Assembly: GCA_029721435.1 (NCBI GenBank)
Contig: CM056577.1
Coordinates: 120,586,719 to 120,650,718, forward strand
Direction of reading: 5' to 3'
Length of the DNA stretch: 64,000 bases
Origin: Gymnothorax reevesii
Lineage: Eukaryota; Chordata; Actinopteri; Anguilliformes; Muraenidae
The position numbers and the translations under genes were made by a program. Below the pieces are notes generated by a model. That model saw only the letters and a program-made list of their open reading frames with translations. It was not told where the DNA came from and did not search any database. This document shows, piece by piece, positions 23,656 to 33,460 of this stretch; the first letter of the stretch is position 1; each line of letters begins with the position of its first letter.

Positions 23656-23778
23656 AAAAGGGAAAAATTTTGACTCACAAAGGCAAAATTTTTCTTTTCA
23701 ATACAAAATGGTTAAGTGAACACTTGTCTATATATACATATCATACAATATTCAAACACATGATATATATATACACAT

Positions 23779-26700
23779 TCAAACACGGGATAAGCAATCA
23801 GCAATTACATTGTCTGTACCCTTCACATGCTTAATTTCCAAGTCACACTCCTGTAAAATCAAACTCCAATTCAACAATCTCCGATTCTTGTTTTTCATCT
23901 TACTCAAAAACATTAACGGATTGTGGTCAGTGTACACAATCATTGGCTTCTGCCCTGTACAAACATAAACATCAAAGTGTTGTAAAGAAAGGACCAGAGC
24001 CAACAGTTCCTTCTCTATTGTGGAATAGTTCCTTTGGTGGCGATTGAACTTCCTGGAGAAGTATGCCACGGGATGCTCAATGTCATCAGAGTCACTTCTC
24101 TGTAGGAGCACAGATCCACAAGCTTGGTCGCTAGCATCGACCGCGATGGAGAACGGTTTGTTGAAGTCAGGAGATTTGAGCACGGGGAAGTGACACAGCA
24201 GAGACTTCAGGCGATCGAAGGCTCTCTGGCATGCATCATCCCAGGTGAACTTTACGCCTTTCTTCAGTTGGTTAGTTAGACTGAGAGCAATCTCAGCAAA
24301 GTTCTTGCAGAACTTGCGGTAGTACCCGATCATTCCAAGGAAGCGGCGCAAAGCTTTTTTGTTGTCAGGAACTGGAAAGTCCATGATGGCTTGGACTTTA
24401 GCATTTATGGGTGCCACCTTACCCTGGCCTATGACGTAGCCAAGATAGGTGACAGTAGCACAACCAAAGTCACTCTTGCTCAGGTTAACAGTCAGGTTAG
24501 CCTGGGTCAGGCGCTGGAACAACGTCTCTACATCTTTTAGATGTTCTTCCCAGGAGTCACTCCATGTGATCAGGTCATCGATGTACGCACCCGTGTGTGG
24601 CAATCCGGCGATTGTAGACTGTATCATCCTTTGGAACGTGGCTGGGGCATTTTTCATGCCAAAGGGTAGGACTTCATACTGGTACAATCCAGATGGTGTG
24701 GCAAAAGCAGAGATGCTCTTGGCCCTCTCAGTTAAAGGCACACACCAATAACCCTTCAATAAATCAATCTTGGTCAGAAACTTTGCTTGCCCTACACTAT
24801 CAATACAATCATCAATCCTAGGTATTGGAAACACATCAGTTCTAGTTACAGCATTGACTTTGCGATAATCTGTACAGAATCTAGTACTTCCATCAGGTTT
24901 TGGAACTAGCACACAGGGTGAACTCCAATCGGAGTTGGAGGGTCTGATAATATCATGTTTTAACATGTACTCAACCTCTTTCTCAGCAATCTTTCTCTTT
25001 TCAGGATTCATCCGGTATGGATGCTGTTTTATTGGTTTGGCATCACCAACATCTACATCATGAGAGGCTATAGTAACTCTCTTTGGAACATCAGGAAACA
25101 AATCCTCATATTTCTTGATCAACCTTTCAAACTGATCTCTCTGTGAGGGTTCTAAGTGCTGGAGTTTTACATCAAGATTTTGCAACACTTCAGTGTTTGA
25201 CAATTTACATGAAAGAACTTCAGCTTTAATTCTTGGTTCATCATCTTGAAACTCCCCCTCATCTTCACACGTTTCGACCATTTGAGAATCTGAAGTGACA
25301 GCTGCAACCCTAGCATTTCTGTCATGATAAGGCTTTAGCATGTTAATATGACACAATTGTTTTGGTTTTCTCCTATCTGGAGTCTTCACAATGTAATTGA
25401 GATCATTGAGTTTTGTCAGAATTTCATAAGGACCATGAAATCTAGCCTGCAATGGATTGGACTGCAAGGGAAACAACACAAGGACCTTTTCTCCTGGTTT
25501 AAACTCACGGCTTCTAGCCTTATGATCATACCAAGTTTTCATTTTTCCCTGACTTGATTTCAAGTTCTCTTTGGCAAGGTCACAAGCTGCACGCAATCTT
25601 TCCTTGAACTTGCTAACATAGTCTAACAGACTGATATGCGGCTCTTTCTCTTGCCATTGTTCACTCAATAATAGCAAAGGTCCTCTCACTTCATGACCAA
25701 ACACTAGCTCAAATGGACTGAATCCAGTAGACTCCTGCACTGCTTCTCTAGCTGCAAACAACAGCAAATGAACCCCTTCATCCCAGTCTTTCTCATGGTC
25801 ATAACAATAAGTCCTCATCATTGTCTTGAGAGTGGAATGAAACCGCTCTAAGGCACCCTGACTTTCTGGATGATAGGCACTAGAAAGAATCTGCTTTGCA
25901 CCTAGTTCATACACAACCTGCTGAAACAATCCTGAAGTGAAATTGCTACCCTGGTCTGACTGAATTTCCCTGGGAAGGCCAAACAACGTGAAGAACTTTA
26001 TCAAAGCCTTCGAGATTGCAGTTGCCTTGATGTTACGTAGAGGTATGGCTTCAGGGAATCTGGTAGATGCACACATGATTGTCAACAAGTACTGATTTCC
26101 AGATCTAGTCTTGGGTAATGGACCAACGCAATCAACAATGACCCTAGAGAATGGCTCCCCAAATGCTGGGATAGGCTGCAATGGAGCTACAGGTGGGTCT
26201 AACTGGTGTTTTCCAACTACCTGACAAGTGTGACAGGTTTTGCAAAAGTTGGAAACGTCTTTCCGAAGCCCAGGCCAAAAGAAGTGTTTCATGATCTTAT
26301 CAACAGTCTTGTTAACACCAAGATGACCTCCTAAAGGTAAACTATGAGCCATTGTTAAGATCTCATTCCTGTAGACCTTCGGAACAACAATTTGCCTGAC
26401 CACTGCCCAATCTGCATTGGCAGGGATATCAGGAGGGCGCCACTTCCGCATCAACACACCATCCTTGAGATAATACCCAACTGGAACTGCGTCTATTTCT
26501 TTATCAGGAAGGGCTCTCCTCTTTAGTACACAAATTTCAGGATCATTAGTTTGCTCCTCAATCAACCGCTTTCTGGACAGAGACAAGTCTCCAGACACAT
26601 CAGAATCACCAGACCCATCCGGCTGGCTGAATAGAGAACTGATAAAAGTATCTGTTAAGTCCTCAAACGGAGAAACCATAGTAGGCCAATCAGAGTCATG

Positions 26701-28530
26701 AGGCGAACCACCTGAGTCCTGACTATTCAATGTACTGGACGGCACCACAACATCATCTTCTTTAGCCTTCTTGGCCATAGCACGAGTCACTGCGCAAGAA
26801 GGATACAGAGATGGGTCCTCATCCCCATTTTCAGTGCTCGGCTGTGAAGTAAGATGTACAGGGGGAACTACTTTGCCCCCAGCCAGGTCATTGCCTAGCA
26901 ACAGAGAAACACCCTTTATAGGTAGACTTGACATAAGTCCCACCTTTACCTGTCCTGTAACTAAATCTGACTTCAAGAATATAGAGCGCAGGGGTACAGA
27001 TACAGTCCTCCCTTCAATACCTTGTACAAGTATGAAATCCCCTGAAGCGGTCTCATCACGTAACTCCAAGGAGTCCATCAACAAAAGTGACTGAGAAGCT
27101 CCGGTATCCCTTAGGATATATATGGGGACAGGAGTAGTATGCTCATTCAGAGCCACAAATCCCTCTGACACAAATGGAAGAAATTCCTCCCTCACAAAGT
27201 CAGCTGTATTAGGCTTTTTAGCCCCACAAGAAGCAGGCAATTTAGCAGATTGGTTATCCACTACAGGGGTTTCTAACCTTGTTTTCACAAAGGCATTTGG
27301 TTTGGTATCCTTTTCTTTTTCTTTCTTAGCTTTTAGGATCCAACAATTAGTTGTAACATGACCAGATTTCTTGCAATAACTGCAAACTAGACCACTTTTG
27401 TCACTGTCAGCTTTCACACTTTGATCAGACCTGTTACTGGATTTCTGAGCACCATCACCAGATTTGTCTTTGTCTTTGGGTGAGGAATCTTGGGTATCAC
27501 CATAACCCTTTTTCTGAAATTGGGACCATCTATTATTACTGCTAGACTGAAATTTGGACTTATGTGTGAGAACATATTCATCTGCAAATTTGGCAGCTGA
27601 TTGCAAATTCAGTGCTTGCTTCTCATTAAGGTAGGTCTTAACATCATCTTTAACACAGTTCTTGAATTCTTCAACTAACACCATCTCTTTTAGTGAGTTG
27701 AAATCATCCTTGACCTCCATAGAAGTACACCAGCGCTCAAAGCAAACCTGCTTTTCATTAGCAAATTCAACATAAGTCTGATTTTCAGATTTCTTCAGAC
27801 CTCTGAATTTCTGTCGGTAAGCCTCTGGAACCAACTCATAAGCTCTCATAATAACCTTTTTGACAACCTCATAATCAGAGGAATCATCTGCAGACAAAGC
27901 CGAATAGGCTTGTTGAGCTTTACCCTTGAGGACAGTTTGCAACATCAGAGGCCAGTGTTCCTTTGGCCACTGGCAACTCTTTGCTACCTTTTCAAAACAC
28001 TGGAAATAGTTGTCAACATCCTTTTCCGAAAATGGAGGCACCAGTTTTACCTCCTGGCTAGCCCGAAATTTATTTTCAGTTTGAATTTTTATTTTTAGTT
28101 GCTCCATTTGGAGTCTTTCTTCTCTATCGAATTTCTCTAATTCAAAATCTCTCTGTCTTGCAAATTTTTCTAACTCAAATTCTCTTTGTTTTTCTTCTCT
28201 TGCTAATTTTTCTAACTCAAACTGCCTTTGTTTTTCTTTTTCTTCCCTCTCAAATTCCCTTTCTTTTTCTCTTTCCTCCCTTTCAATCTCTAGCATTTTT
28301 AATTTAAGTTCCATTTCTATATTTGGATTTTCCACTGGAAACTGTTCCAGATCTCCTGGTGCAAACACATTTTCATCAATGTAATATTCAACTATCTCTC
28401 TAGCCAGTCTTGCTTTTCGCATGGCTGGTTTTACCTCTGTCAACTCCAACTGTCTGCAAATTTCTAGCAGTTCTGTCTTTTTAAAAGACTTCAAAACCCC
28501 TACGGTTGGTGATGCCAAGAAATCATCCAT
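23779..28530 (-). CDS. Gag-Pol polyprotein of Gmr1-like retrotransposon (about 1583 aa, intact)
   Basis: A single frame without stops. The ATG at 28530 (MDDFLASPTVG) was chosen; the frame is open 11 codons further, to a GTG. Domains: Gag with a charged coiled coil (about 70-160) and a capsid part (about 165-325) whose second half resembles the SCAN fold (LKEMVLVEEF, then AAKFADEYV); zinc knuckle C383-C386-H391-C396; aspartic protease DTGA at 475-478; integrase with H729, H736, C766, C769, then D800, D859, E895 (35 residues between the last two) and a GPY module at 1033-1035; reverse transcriptase with D1256 and YIDD at 1316-1319; RNase H with D1465, E1506, D1535 and D1578, ending ADCLSRV. Integrase precedes reverse transcriptase, opposite to ordinary Ty3/gypsy. 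With gag and pol in one frame, protein ratios would have to be set by processing rather than frameshifting. Confidence 0.95.
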   Translation of the reverse strand: MDDFLASPTVGVLKSFKKTELLEICRQLELTEVKPAMRKARLAREIVEYYIDENVFAPGDLEQFPVENPNIEMELKLKMLEIEREEREKEREFEREEKEKQRQFELEKLAREEKQREFELEKFARQRDFELEKFDREERLQMEQLKIKIQTENKFRASQEVKLVPPFSEKDVDNYFQCFEKVAKSCQWPKEHWPLMLQTVLKGKAQQAYSALSADDSSDYEVVKKVIMRAYELVPEAYRQKFRGLKKSENQTYVEFANEKQVCFERWCTSMEVKDDFNSLKEMVLVEEFKNCVKDDVKTYLNEKQALNLQSAAKFADEYVLTHKSKFQSSSNNRWSQFQKKGYGDTQDSSPKDKDKSGDGAQKSSNRSDQSVKADSDKSGLVCSYCKKSGHVTTNCWILKAKKEKEKDTKPNAFVKTRLETPVVDNQSAKLPASCGAKKPNTADFVREEFLPFVSEGFVALNEHTTPVPIYILRDTGASQSLLLMDSLELRDETASGDFILVQGIEGRTVSVPLRSIFLKSDLVTGQVKVGLMSSLPIKGVSLLLGNDLAGGKVVPPVHLTSQPSTENGDEDPSLYPSCAVTRAMAKKAKEDDVVVPSSTLNSQDSGGSPHDSDWPTMVSPFEDLTDTFISSLFSQPDGSGDSDVSGDLSLSRKRLIEEQTNDPEICVLKRRALPDKEIDAVPVGYYLKDGVLMRKWRPPDIPANADWAVVRQIVVPKVYRNEILTMAHSLPLGGHLGVNKTVDKIMKHFFWPGLRKDVSNFCKTCHTCQVVGKHQLDPPVAPLQPIPAFGEPFSRVIVDCVGPLPKTRSGNQYLLTIMCASTRFPEAIPLRNIKATAISKALIKFFTLFGLPREIQSDQGSNFTSGLFQQVVYELGAKQILSSAYHPESQGALERFHSTLKTMMRTYCYDHEKDWDEGVHLLLFAAREAVQESTGFSPFELVFGHEVRGPLLLLSEQWQEKEPHISLLDYVSKFKERLRAACDLAKENLKSSQGKMKTWYDHKARSREFKPGEKVLVLFPLQSNPLQARFHGPYEILTKLNDLNYIVKTPDRRKPKQLCHINMLKPYHDRNARVAAVTSDSQMVETCEDEGEFQDDEPRIKAEVLSCKLSNTEVLQNLDVKLQHLEPSQRDQFERLIKKYEDLFPDVPKRVTIASHDVDVGDAKPIKQHPYRMNPEKRKIAEKEVEYMLKHDIIRPSNSDWSSPCVLVPKPDGSTRFCTDYRKVNAVTRTDVFPIPRIDDCIDSVGQAKFLTKIDLLKGYWCVPLTERAKSISAFATPSGLYQYEVLPFGMKNAPATFQRMIQSTIAGLPHTGAYIDDLITWSDSWEEHLKDVETLFQRLTQANLTVNLSKSDFGCATVTYLGYVIGQGKVAPINAKVQAIMDFPVPDNKKALRRFLGMIGYYRKFCKNFAEIALSLTNQLKKGVKFTWDDACQRAFDRLKSLLCHFPVLKSPDFNKPFSIAVDASDQACGSVLLQRSDSDDIEHPVAYFSRKFNRHQRNYSTIEKELLALVLSLQHFDVYVCTGQKPMIVYTDHNPLMFLSKMKNKNRRLLNWSLILQECDLEIKHVKGTDNVIADCLSRV

Positions 28531-28622
28531 TGCTGTTGTCAATATATATCTAGGAAAATTCACAAAAACAATTTCACAATTTGGAATGTTAGATTTTCAA
28601 TAAATTACTCACACAATGGTCT

Positions 28623-28643
28623 ATCCCGGACCTTGAGCCCCCA
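28623..28643 (-). other. Primer-binding site, tRNA-Pro-like with a 3-base insertion
   Basis: Three bases inside the 5' LTR end, the minus strand reads TGGGGGCTC, then AAG, then GTCCGGGAT. The two 9-base blocks together equal the 18-base proline-tRNA binding site familiar from vertebrate retroviruses, but are split by AAG. The first nine bases alone would pair with the tRNA-Pro 3' end, so priming is plausible; a different tRNA is also possible. Confidence 0.6.
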
Positions 28644-29036
28644 ATTTGTTATGGCCCCAATTTGTTTTTACATTTACAACATAACAGCAACAGCAAGGGA
28701 TGACAAACACAGTTTTAACAACTAAAACACATTTAATTTTTAACTAAGACAAAGACTAATAACAACCTACAACTAAAGACCAAGATTGATAAATAAGAAA
28801 AAACAGAAATAATTACAGTCCCTTTTTAGTGGGGTGGCTTGGTGATGTCCTGGATGAAGAAAATGCTCAAACACAGGCAAAGAAATCCACAAAAGAAACG
28901 TCACAGGTCTTGAACAGAATGGCAGGTCTGGTCATCTTCTTGCAATTTCTCCTACTACTTTTCTGTCTCAATTCTTTTCCTTATATACTCTTTTGCAGAC
29001 CCCACCCACATTTAGACCTCTTTTTTTTATTTTCGG

Positions 29037-29079
29037 GGACTTGCCCCAGACATGTCTGGAAACATGTCTAAACATGACT
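29037..29079. promoter_or_regulatory. p53 response-element-like cluster, right (5') LTR
   Basis: Identical to the left copy: perfect half-sites at 29037-29046, 29048-29057 and 29060-29069, and a 9/10 half-site at 29070-29079. It lies about 50 bp upstream of the TATA box on the minus strand, so p53 binding could activate transcription of the element. Confidence 0.65.
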
Positions 29080-29111
29080 CCAGTCTGAGCTTAACAAAAA
29101 AAAGGTAAATA

Positions 29112-29125
29112 CTGCCATCTAGTGG
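29112..29125 (-). promoter_or_regulatory. CTCF-core-like site, right LTR
   Basis: CCACTAGATGGCAG on the minus strand, identical to the site in the left LTR and in the same orientation, 5497 bp away. Confidence 0.55.
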
Positions 29126-29319
29126 CCTATATTCACATTACAGTTAAAATTCAAGGACAAAGTGGATGTTAGCCCCAGGTCTCGTCTGTGGACACATGGC
29201 AGTGCGGACAACGTGAATACCATTCAGCCGGGCATTTCTGAGGCATTGTACATGAAAGCCGTCAGTGAAATATCTATTGTGCCTGCAGTAAACATTACTA
29301 TTCTGTGCTTAGTAAGCTT

Positions 29320-29700
29320 GTGTGTGCATATACTTTTTTGTTTGCGTGTGCTTACTCACGTGTGTATGCTGGTTTGTCCGGATGTGCGAACGTGCGTGCG
29401 CTTGCTGTTGTATGTTTCTGCGCGTCTGTTTGTCCCACTGTGTGTGCGTGTCTGAGCAAGTTGGAATTGTGTGTGCTTTTGTGTACTTGTATTTGTTTGC
29501 ATGCCTCTTTGTCGTAGCTCGTGTCACGAGTGTGTGCGTGTGTGTGCGGCTCTATGTGCCGGCATTTGCGTGTGCGAGTCTGGGCCTGTGTGTGTGTGTG
29601 TGTGTGTGTGAGTACATATCTCTCTGTTCCCAAGTGTGCCTGTGTGAGTGCGCTCTTGCTCACGTGTAGTGAGTGTGCGCCTCTTCATCTGTGCGTGTGC
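29320..29700 (+). repeat. TG-rich simple repeat
   Basis: Imperfect TG/TGCG repeats with a pure TG run near 29588-29609. It begins about 170 bp beyond the retrotransposon. Overlapping open frames on both strands are low-complexity artefacts. Confidence 0.75.
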
Positions 29701-30329
29701 TGAAGTCTTCATTCCAGATTTTTATCGCTGTGACAGCGGCATCCTTTGAATTGCTGTAAAAAGCCGAGGTAAAGGTGAGAAAGGAGGAAGGACCTAACAA
29801 CAGGCAGGAAGAAGCTAAAGAAAATACCTACAGACACTGTAAGGAACGAGGGCTGGAGAAATAAAACCGCCTTCACAGGGCCGGCCCACGCATTCGCCAC
29901 CATTAAAAAAGTATTTTGAGATGTTGGTCTGTTTTTTGCACCAGTGTCTTTTGTGTCTTTGGGAGAATGAAAGAGAGCTTTTCTGCACTTGACATAGATT
30001 TTTTTTGATAGCTGCGCTTTTTTCCTGTCTCTTCAGCTGGTGTTACTTGGGATCCAGCAGGCATCTCGACAGCTCTGCGTTTTAGAGTATCGACTTAAGC
30101 TGTGTGTGACTGTGATTTTTTTTTTTTTAAATCCGATTATTCTTTCCTGTGAAGTCTTTAGTCTTCATCCTTTAGAAGACTTGCCATCTAGCAGTTCCCA
30201 CCACTTTGGTTTTTGGTTAGTTCCCCTTAAAATGTCACCAGATTATCACGATGGGCTGACCAATGGCCGTAATGTACTTGACCTTGATCTTTGTGGTTGG
30301 TGATTGCGGCCCCAGTGGAGCTGTAGGGT
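29701..30329. other. Intron 1, nothing recognised
   Basis: No repeat ends, coding signals or RNA motifs identified. Confidence 0.4.
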
Positions 30330-30433
30330 CCCTGAGGAAGGCCCTTGACCCTGCATGGTTCTAGGGGGACTTGACTCCTGCTTAGACTAATCAATTCTGA
30401 GTCAAGTTGGATAAAAGCTTCTGTTAAATAATG
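30330..30433 (+). repeat. SINE/L2-type 3' tail
   Basis: Contains 'ggcccttgaccctgcatggt', 'ctgcttagactaatcaattc' and the terminal hairpin-like ttggataaaagcttctgttaaata. This is the conserved tail of fish L2-clade LINEs and the SINEs that borrow their machinery; eel UnaL2/UnaSINE are well-known examples. The head of the element is not recognisable. Confidence 0.65.
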
Positions 30434-32240
30434 TCACTTGACACTAAACCTTATGCTGAATATTGACGTGAAATTGATCTGCTGAGGTCATGAAATCCAC
30501 ACATTTTTGGCTGGAGGCACGTGAGTGCATGTGAGTTAGTTTTTCTCGGCTGAATATTAGAACACGTGCGACAAAGTGTCAACGTTTGAAGTGCAGCATT
30601 GCTCACGCCGTTGATTCTGCAATGCATGTCAAAATAATGTGTTTGAGCTCTCGTTACCCGGGCCTCCGTCCCTCAGCTGGCATTTGTTTTGTCTGACGGA
30701 GAAGACATTATTCCCGTAATTGATGGAGAGAGCGAGGGAGAGAGAGCATGGGTGTGGGGGGGCACATTAGGAAGGACGTTTGGAAGAATGTCAGGAGAGT
30801 TCAGCTCTAGCAGGCGTTGAGGGAATTTGACGGGAGTGAATTCCCTCAACTCAATTTTCGGATCACCCTCCTTGTGACAAGTGCTGACTGGGTATCTCTT
30901 CAGAATGGAAGGTGTTAAGCATTATTTTTCATTGCATCTATTATTAACCTGCATACACCCTAATTTATGACATTTTATTATGACTGATGCCTCTGTTGTA
31001 TCCGTCTACCGTTACCTTGCCGCAGCCATCAAGGAATGGATGGATGGATGAGCCCAAGAGTCGAGTTCTTCCTCTGATTTCTTCCCCCGGGGCATTTTTT
31101 TCCCCACCGCTGCTTGAGGGGTTTTCTCCCCGCCTGGGTATTTTTATACCAAACATGCTCACTGTTCACATTGTTAGGCTTGGCAATCGCCCTCCAGCTG
31201 TTCATTTTATGGTTGCCTTCAGCGAAAAACCGCTGTTTACGCAAAATTTAACCAAATTTGTGTTAATTACCCATTTAAGATAGGGTTTTTGGAATGTAAA
31301 ATCCCATCTCTTGTTCTAGACCTTGATCTTGTATTGTTCTGGATTATTAGGACATCATAACGGCACATTCTTGATCTCACACCTTCATGAATTCATTTTT
31401 TCATGTTTCTGCCTCACGTATTTACCTTCAACACCGACAGCCATATTTAGAGAGCTTTTCTAGGGTCTAAGTCTAAACTCAGACTGAGAGTATAGCTGCA
31501 TCAGCCAGCAGTTTATCCTAACAATTTATTCCTTGTCATTTTTGCCTCACTGCACTCATAAATTGACTTGTTTTCGAGAGCTGAGGAATACAGAAGTTCT
31601 TTGCATCTGAGTTGAGGCTTGTGATGTGATTTGACAAACCGCTAACGTGCTAGCATGTTACCTCAGTGTTTGACACATCTGTTTGGTATCATTCAACAAA
31701 CCGTGGGTGCTTTTGTGGACAATATGGCTTGCTGTAGTGTACATAGCACTCACAATTTAGACAATCAACAATCTGTGCGGACAGATGGCAACAATTATCG
31801 GTCACTGGGGACTCATTTTACATTGATATCTTTATAATGTTTGTTAACAACAGATGCAGGAGTCGGATTTATTGGTTTGAACATAATTCTACGTAATTCC
31901 TCGTATGGTTCTCTCTCTCTCTGTGTGAAAGTCGTTGGTTGAATACTTAATGGTAGAACTTAAATGTGTTGAATGTTCACAGAAGACGAGACCTGTGGAA
32001 GGTAAAAGAACAACAATGCATGAACAGATGAAATATGTCTGGTGGTACTATGCCGTGCATGATGAAAACGATCTTAGCTTAACACTTCATGTATGTAAAC
32101 AACGTCACGCTCACTTTTATCTGTCTGGCATGAGTGTAAGGATTTGGACGAACACGCAAGGCGTTTGCAGTTTGAGATCACAAGCTTTGGTCACGTTGAG
32201 TGTTCTTTCGCGGTTACACGCTTACGTTTGAATGTCAAAA
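30434..32240. other. Intron 1, mostly unrecognised
   Basis: Includes a short GGAT run near 31033-31050. No coding or mobile-element signals were recognised. Confidence 0.35.
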
Positions 32241-32510
32241 ATGAATGAGAGGGGAGAAGAAGAGGGAGGGAGTGAAGGAGGGAAGGAGAGAGCAGTGGGG
32301 TGTGAAAGGGTGGTCACGTCCTGGGAGATTACGGTGAATTAAGCTGGAACGTGCTTAAATAAACAACACGAGGGAAGGTGGGAGAAGGTCAGGAGGAAGG
32401 AGTGGTGGCAGAGAGGGAGGGAGGGAGGGAGGTATGATAAAAGGGTGCTGGCAAAATGAGACAGAAGGGGGGGGGGGGTGGGAGAGCGGAGGGGAGGGGA
32501 GCAGCGACAA
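32241..32510 (+). repeat. Purine-rich (GA/GGA) tracts
   Basis: Three G/A-rich blocks (about 32241-32304, 32370-32430 and 32455-32510), the last with a run of 12 G starting at 32467. Strand-asymmetric simple sequence; overlapping open frames are artefacts. Confidence 0.65.
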
Positions 32511-33149
32511 GAGGCTCCTCGTGGAGTCCTGCTCCATATGTCATATGGACTCATCGGCCACACTTGGGGAAAGATCTCTCAGCACCGGTATCGAGCATGC
32601 TCAGTACAGAGGAGAAAGGGCGGCCAAGCTCCTCACGTTACATTGGTAATTACAACAGGGCTGGGCCGCTCAGGTCCTTAGGGACAGTTTGTGTGCAGGT
32701 TTTTGTGACCGCTGGTAACCTAGGTTCAATCAATGCATTCATCATATACTCTACCGTTAGTTTTGTAGTACATTAGACCACAATACAATGATTCAAAATG
32801 ACAGACACCACAACAGTCGTTTGTCTCTGGATTTTAAAGGCTCATTATGAGGATTTTCACCCTGACAGTGTCATAAAACAACTTGCGAGGAGATGGATCA
32901 GTCTTGTGGCTCGGGAGTTCATGACAAAATCCAAAAAGACTCACGGGTGCCTTCAAGGAGTATGTGCTTATAATGCAGATTAATTAAAGTCAATGTACTG
33001 TATACAAGGACCATATGATAACTGAAATAAATGTCCTCAGTACCCTATGACTACAGGACCAGCTGGCCACAGGACTACATCACCACAGAGCAACATGCAG
33101 CTATAGGACTTTTTGATCGCTGGATTATATATGGCTGCTGCACGATATG

Positions 33150-33460
33150 GCCCAGGTCCATGTGACCCAGGAACATTAGACCACTTGATCATCACAAGTT
33201 CACGTGACCCAGGAATGTATGATAACATGATCATCACAAGTCCATATGACCTCATGATCATCTCAAGTTTATGAACCAGGAACATAGAACCGTGTGATCA
33301 TGACAGGTTCATGTGAGCTTGGAATGAAAGACCACATGACTTCACAAGTCCATGTGACTTAGGAAATTATGACCACATGATCATTGCAAGTTAATTTGAC
33401 CCAGGAACGTGAGCACATGGTCATCATTAGTCCACGTGACTCAGGAAGATATGACCACAA
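33150..33460 (+). repeat. Degenerate 41-bp minisatellite, about 7 copies
   Basis: The repeated pattern is: gatcatcacaagtycatgtg, acccaggaac, then atgaccacat. The gatcat...caag words fall near 33187, 33230, 33256, 33297, 33339, 33379 and 33419, mostly 40-43 bp apart. Most units contain a CANNTG E-box (catgtg, cacgtg or catatg). Confidence 0.7.

Larger units (their letters stand above)
23150..29142 (-). mobile_element. Intact Gmr1-like Ty3/gypsy LTR retrotransposon (5993 bp)
   Basis: A complete element in antisense orientation to the ephrin gene. It has two 496-bp LTRs, identical by eye, with TG...CA ends; a primer-binding site; one uninterrupted gag-pol frame; a purine-rich stretch before the 3' LTR; and a GTTA repeat on both flanks (23146-23149 and 29143-29146; it could be read as 5-bp AGTTA if the last LTR base is shared). 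Gag, protease, integrase, reverse transcriptase and RNase H come in that order; integrase before reverse transcriptase in a Ty3-like element defines the Gmr1 group of deuterostomes. There is no envelope gene and no chromodomain. Identical LTRs mean a very recent insertion, because they are copies of each other at integration. All catalytic residues I checked are present, so it may be an active master copy. Confidence 0.95.
28647..29142 (-). repeat. 5' LTR of the Gmr1-like element (right in the window)
   Basis: Same length (496 bp) and, by base-by-base reading, the same sequence as the left LTR. This copy would supply the element's own promoter: CTCF-like site, p53-like cluster, TATA box (28981-28987), then R and U5 leading to the primer-binding site. 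Confidence 0.95.

Noticed and set aside
23646..23778. Envelope gene or accessory frame between pol and the 3' LTR
   Set aside because: Only about 130 bp of AT-rich sequence is present there, with no frame of useful length.
23779..28530. Rearranged or misassembled pol because integrase precedes reverse transcriptase
   Set aside because: The frame is continuous across all junctions and the order matches the known Gmr1 group, so rearrangement need not be invoked.
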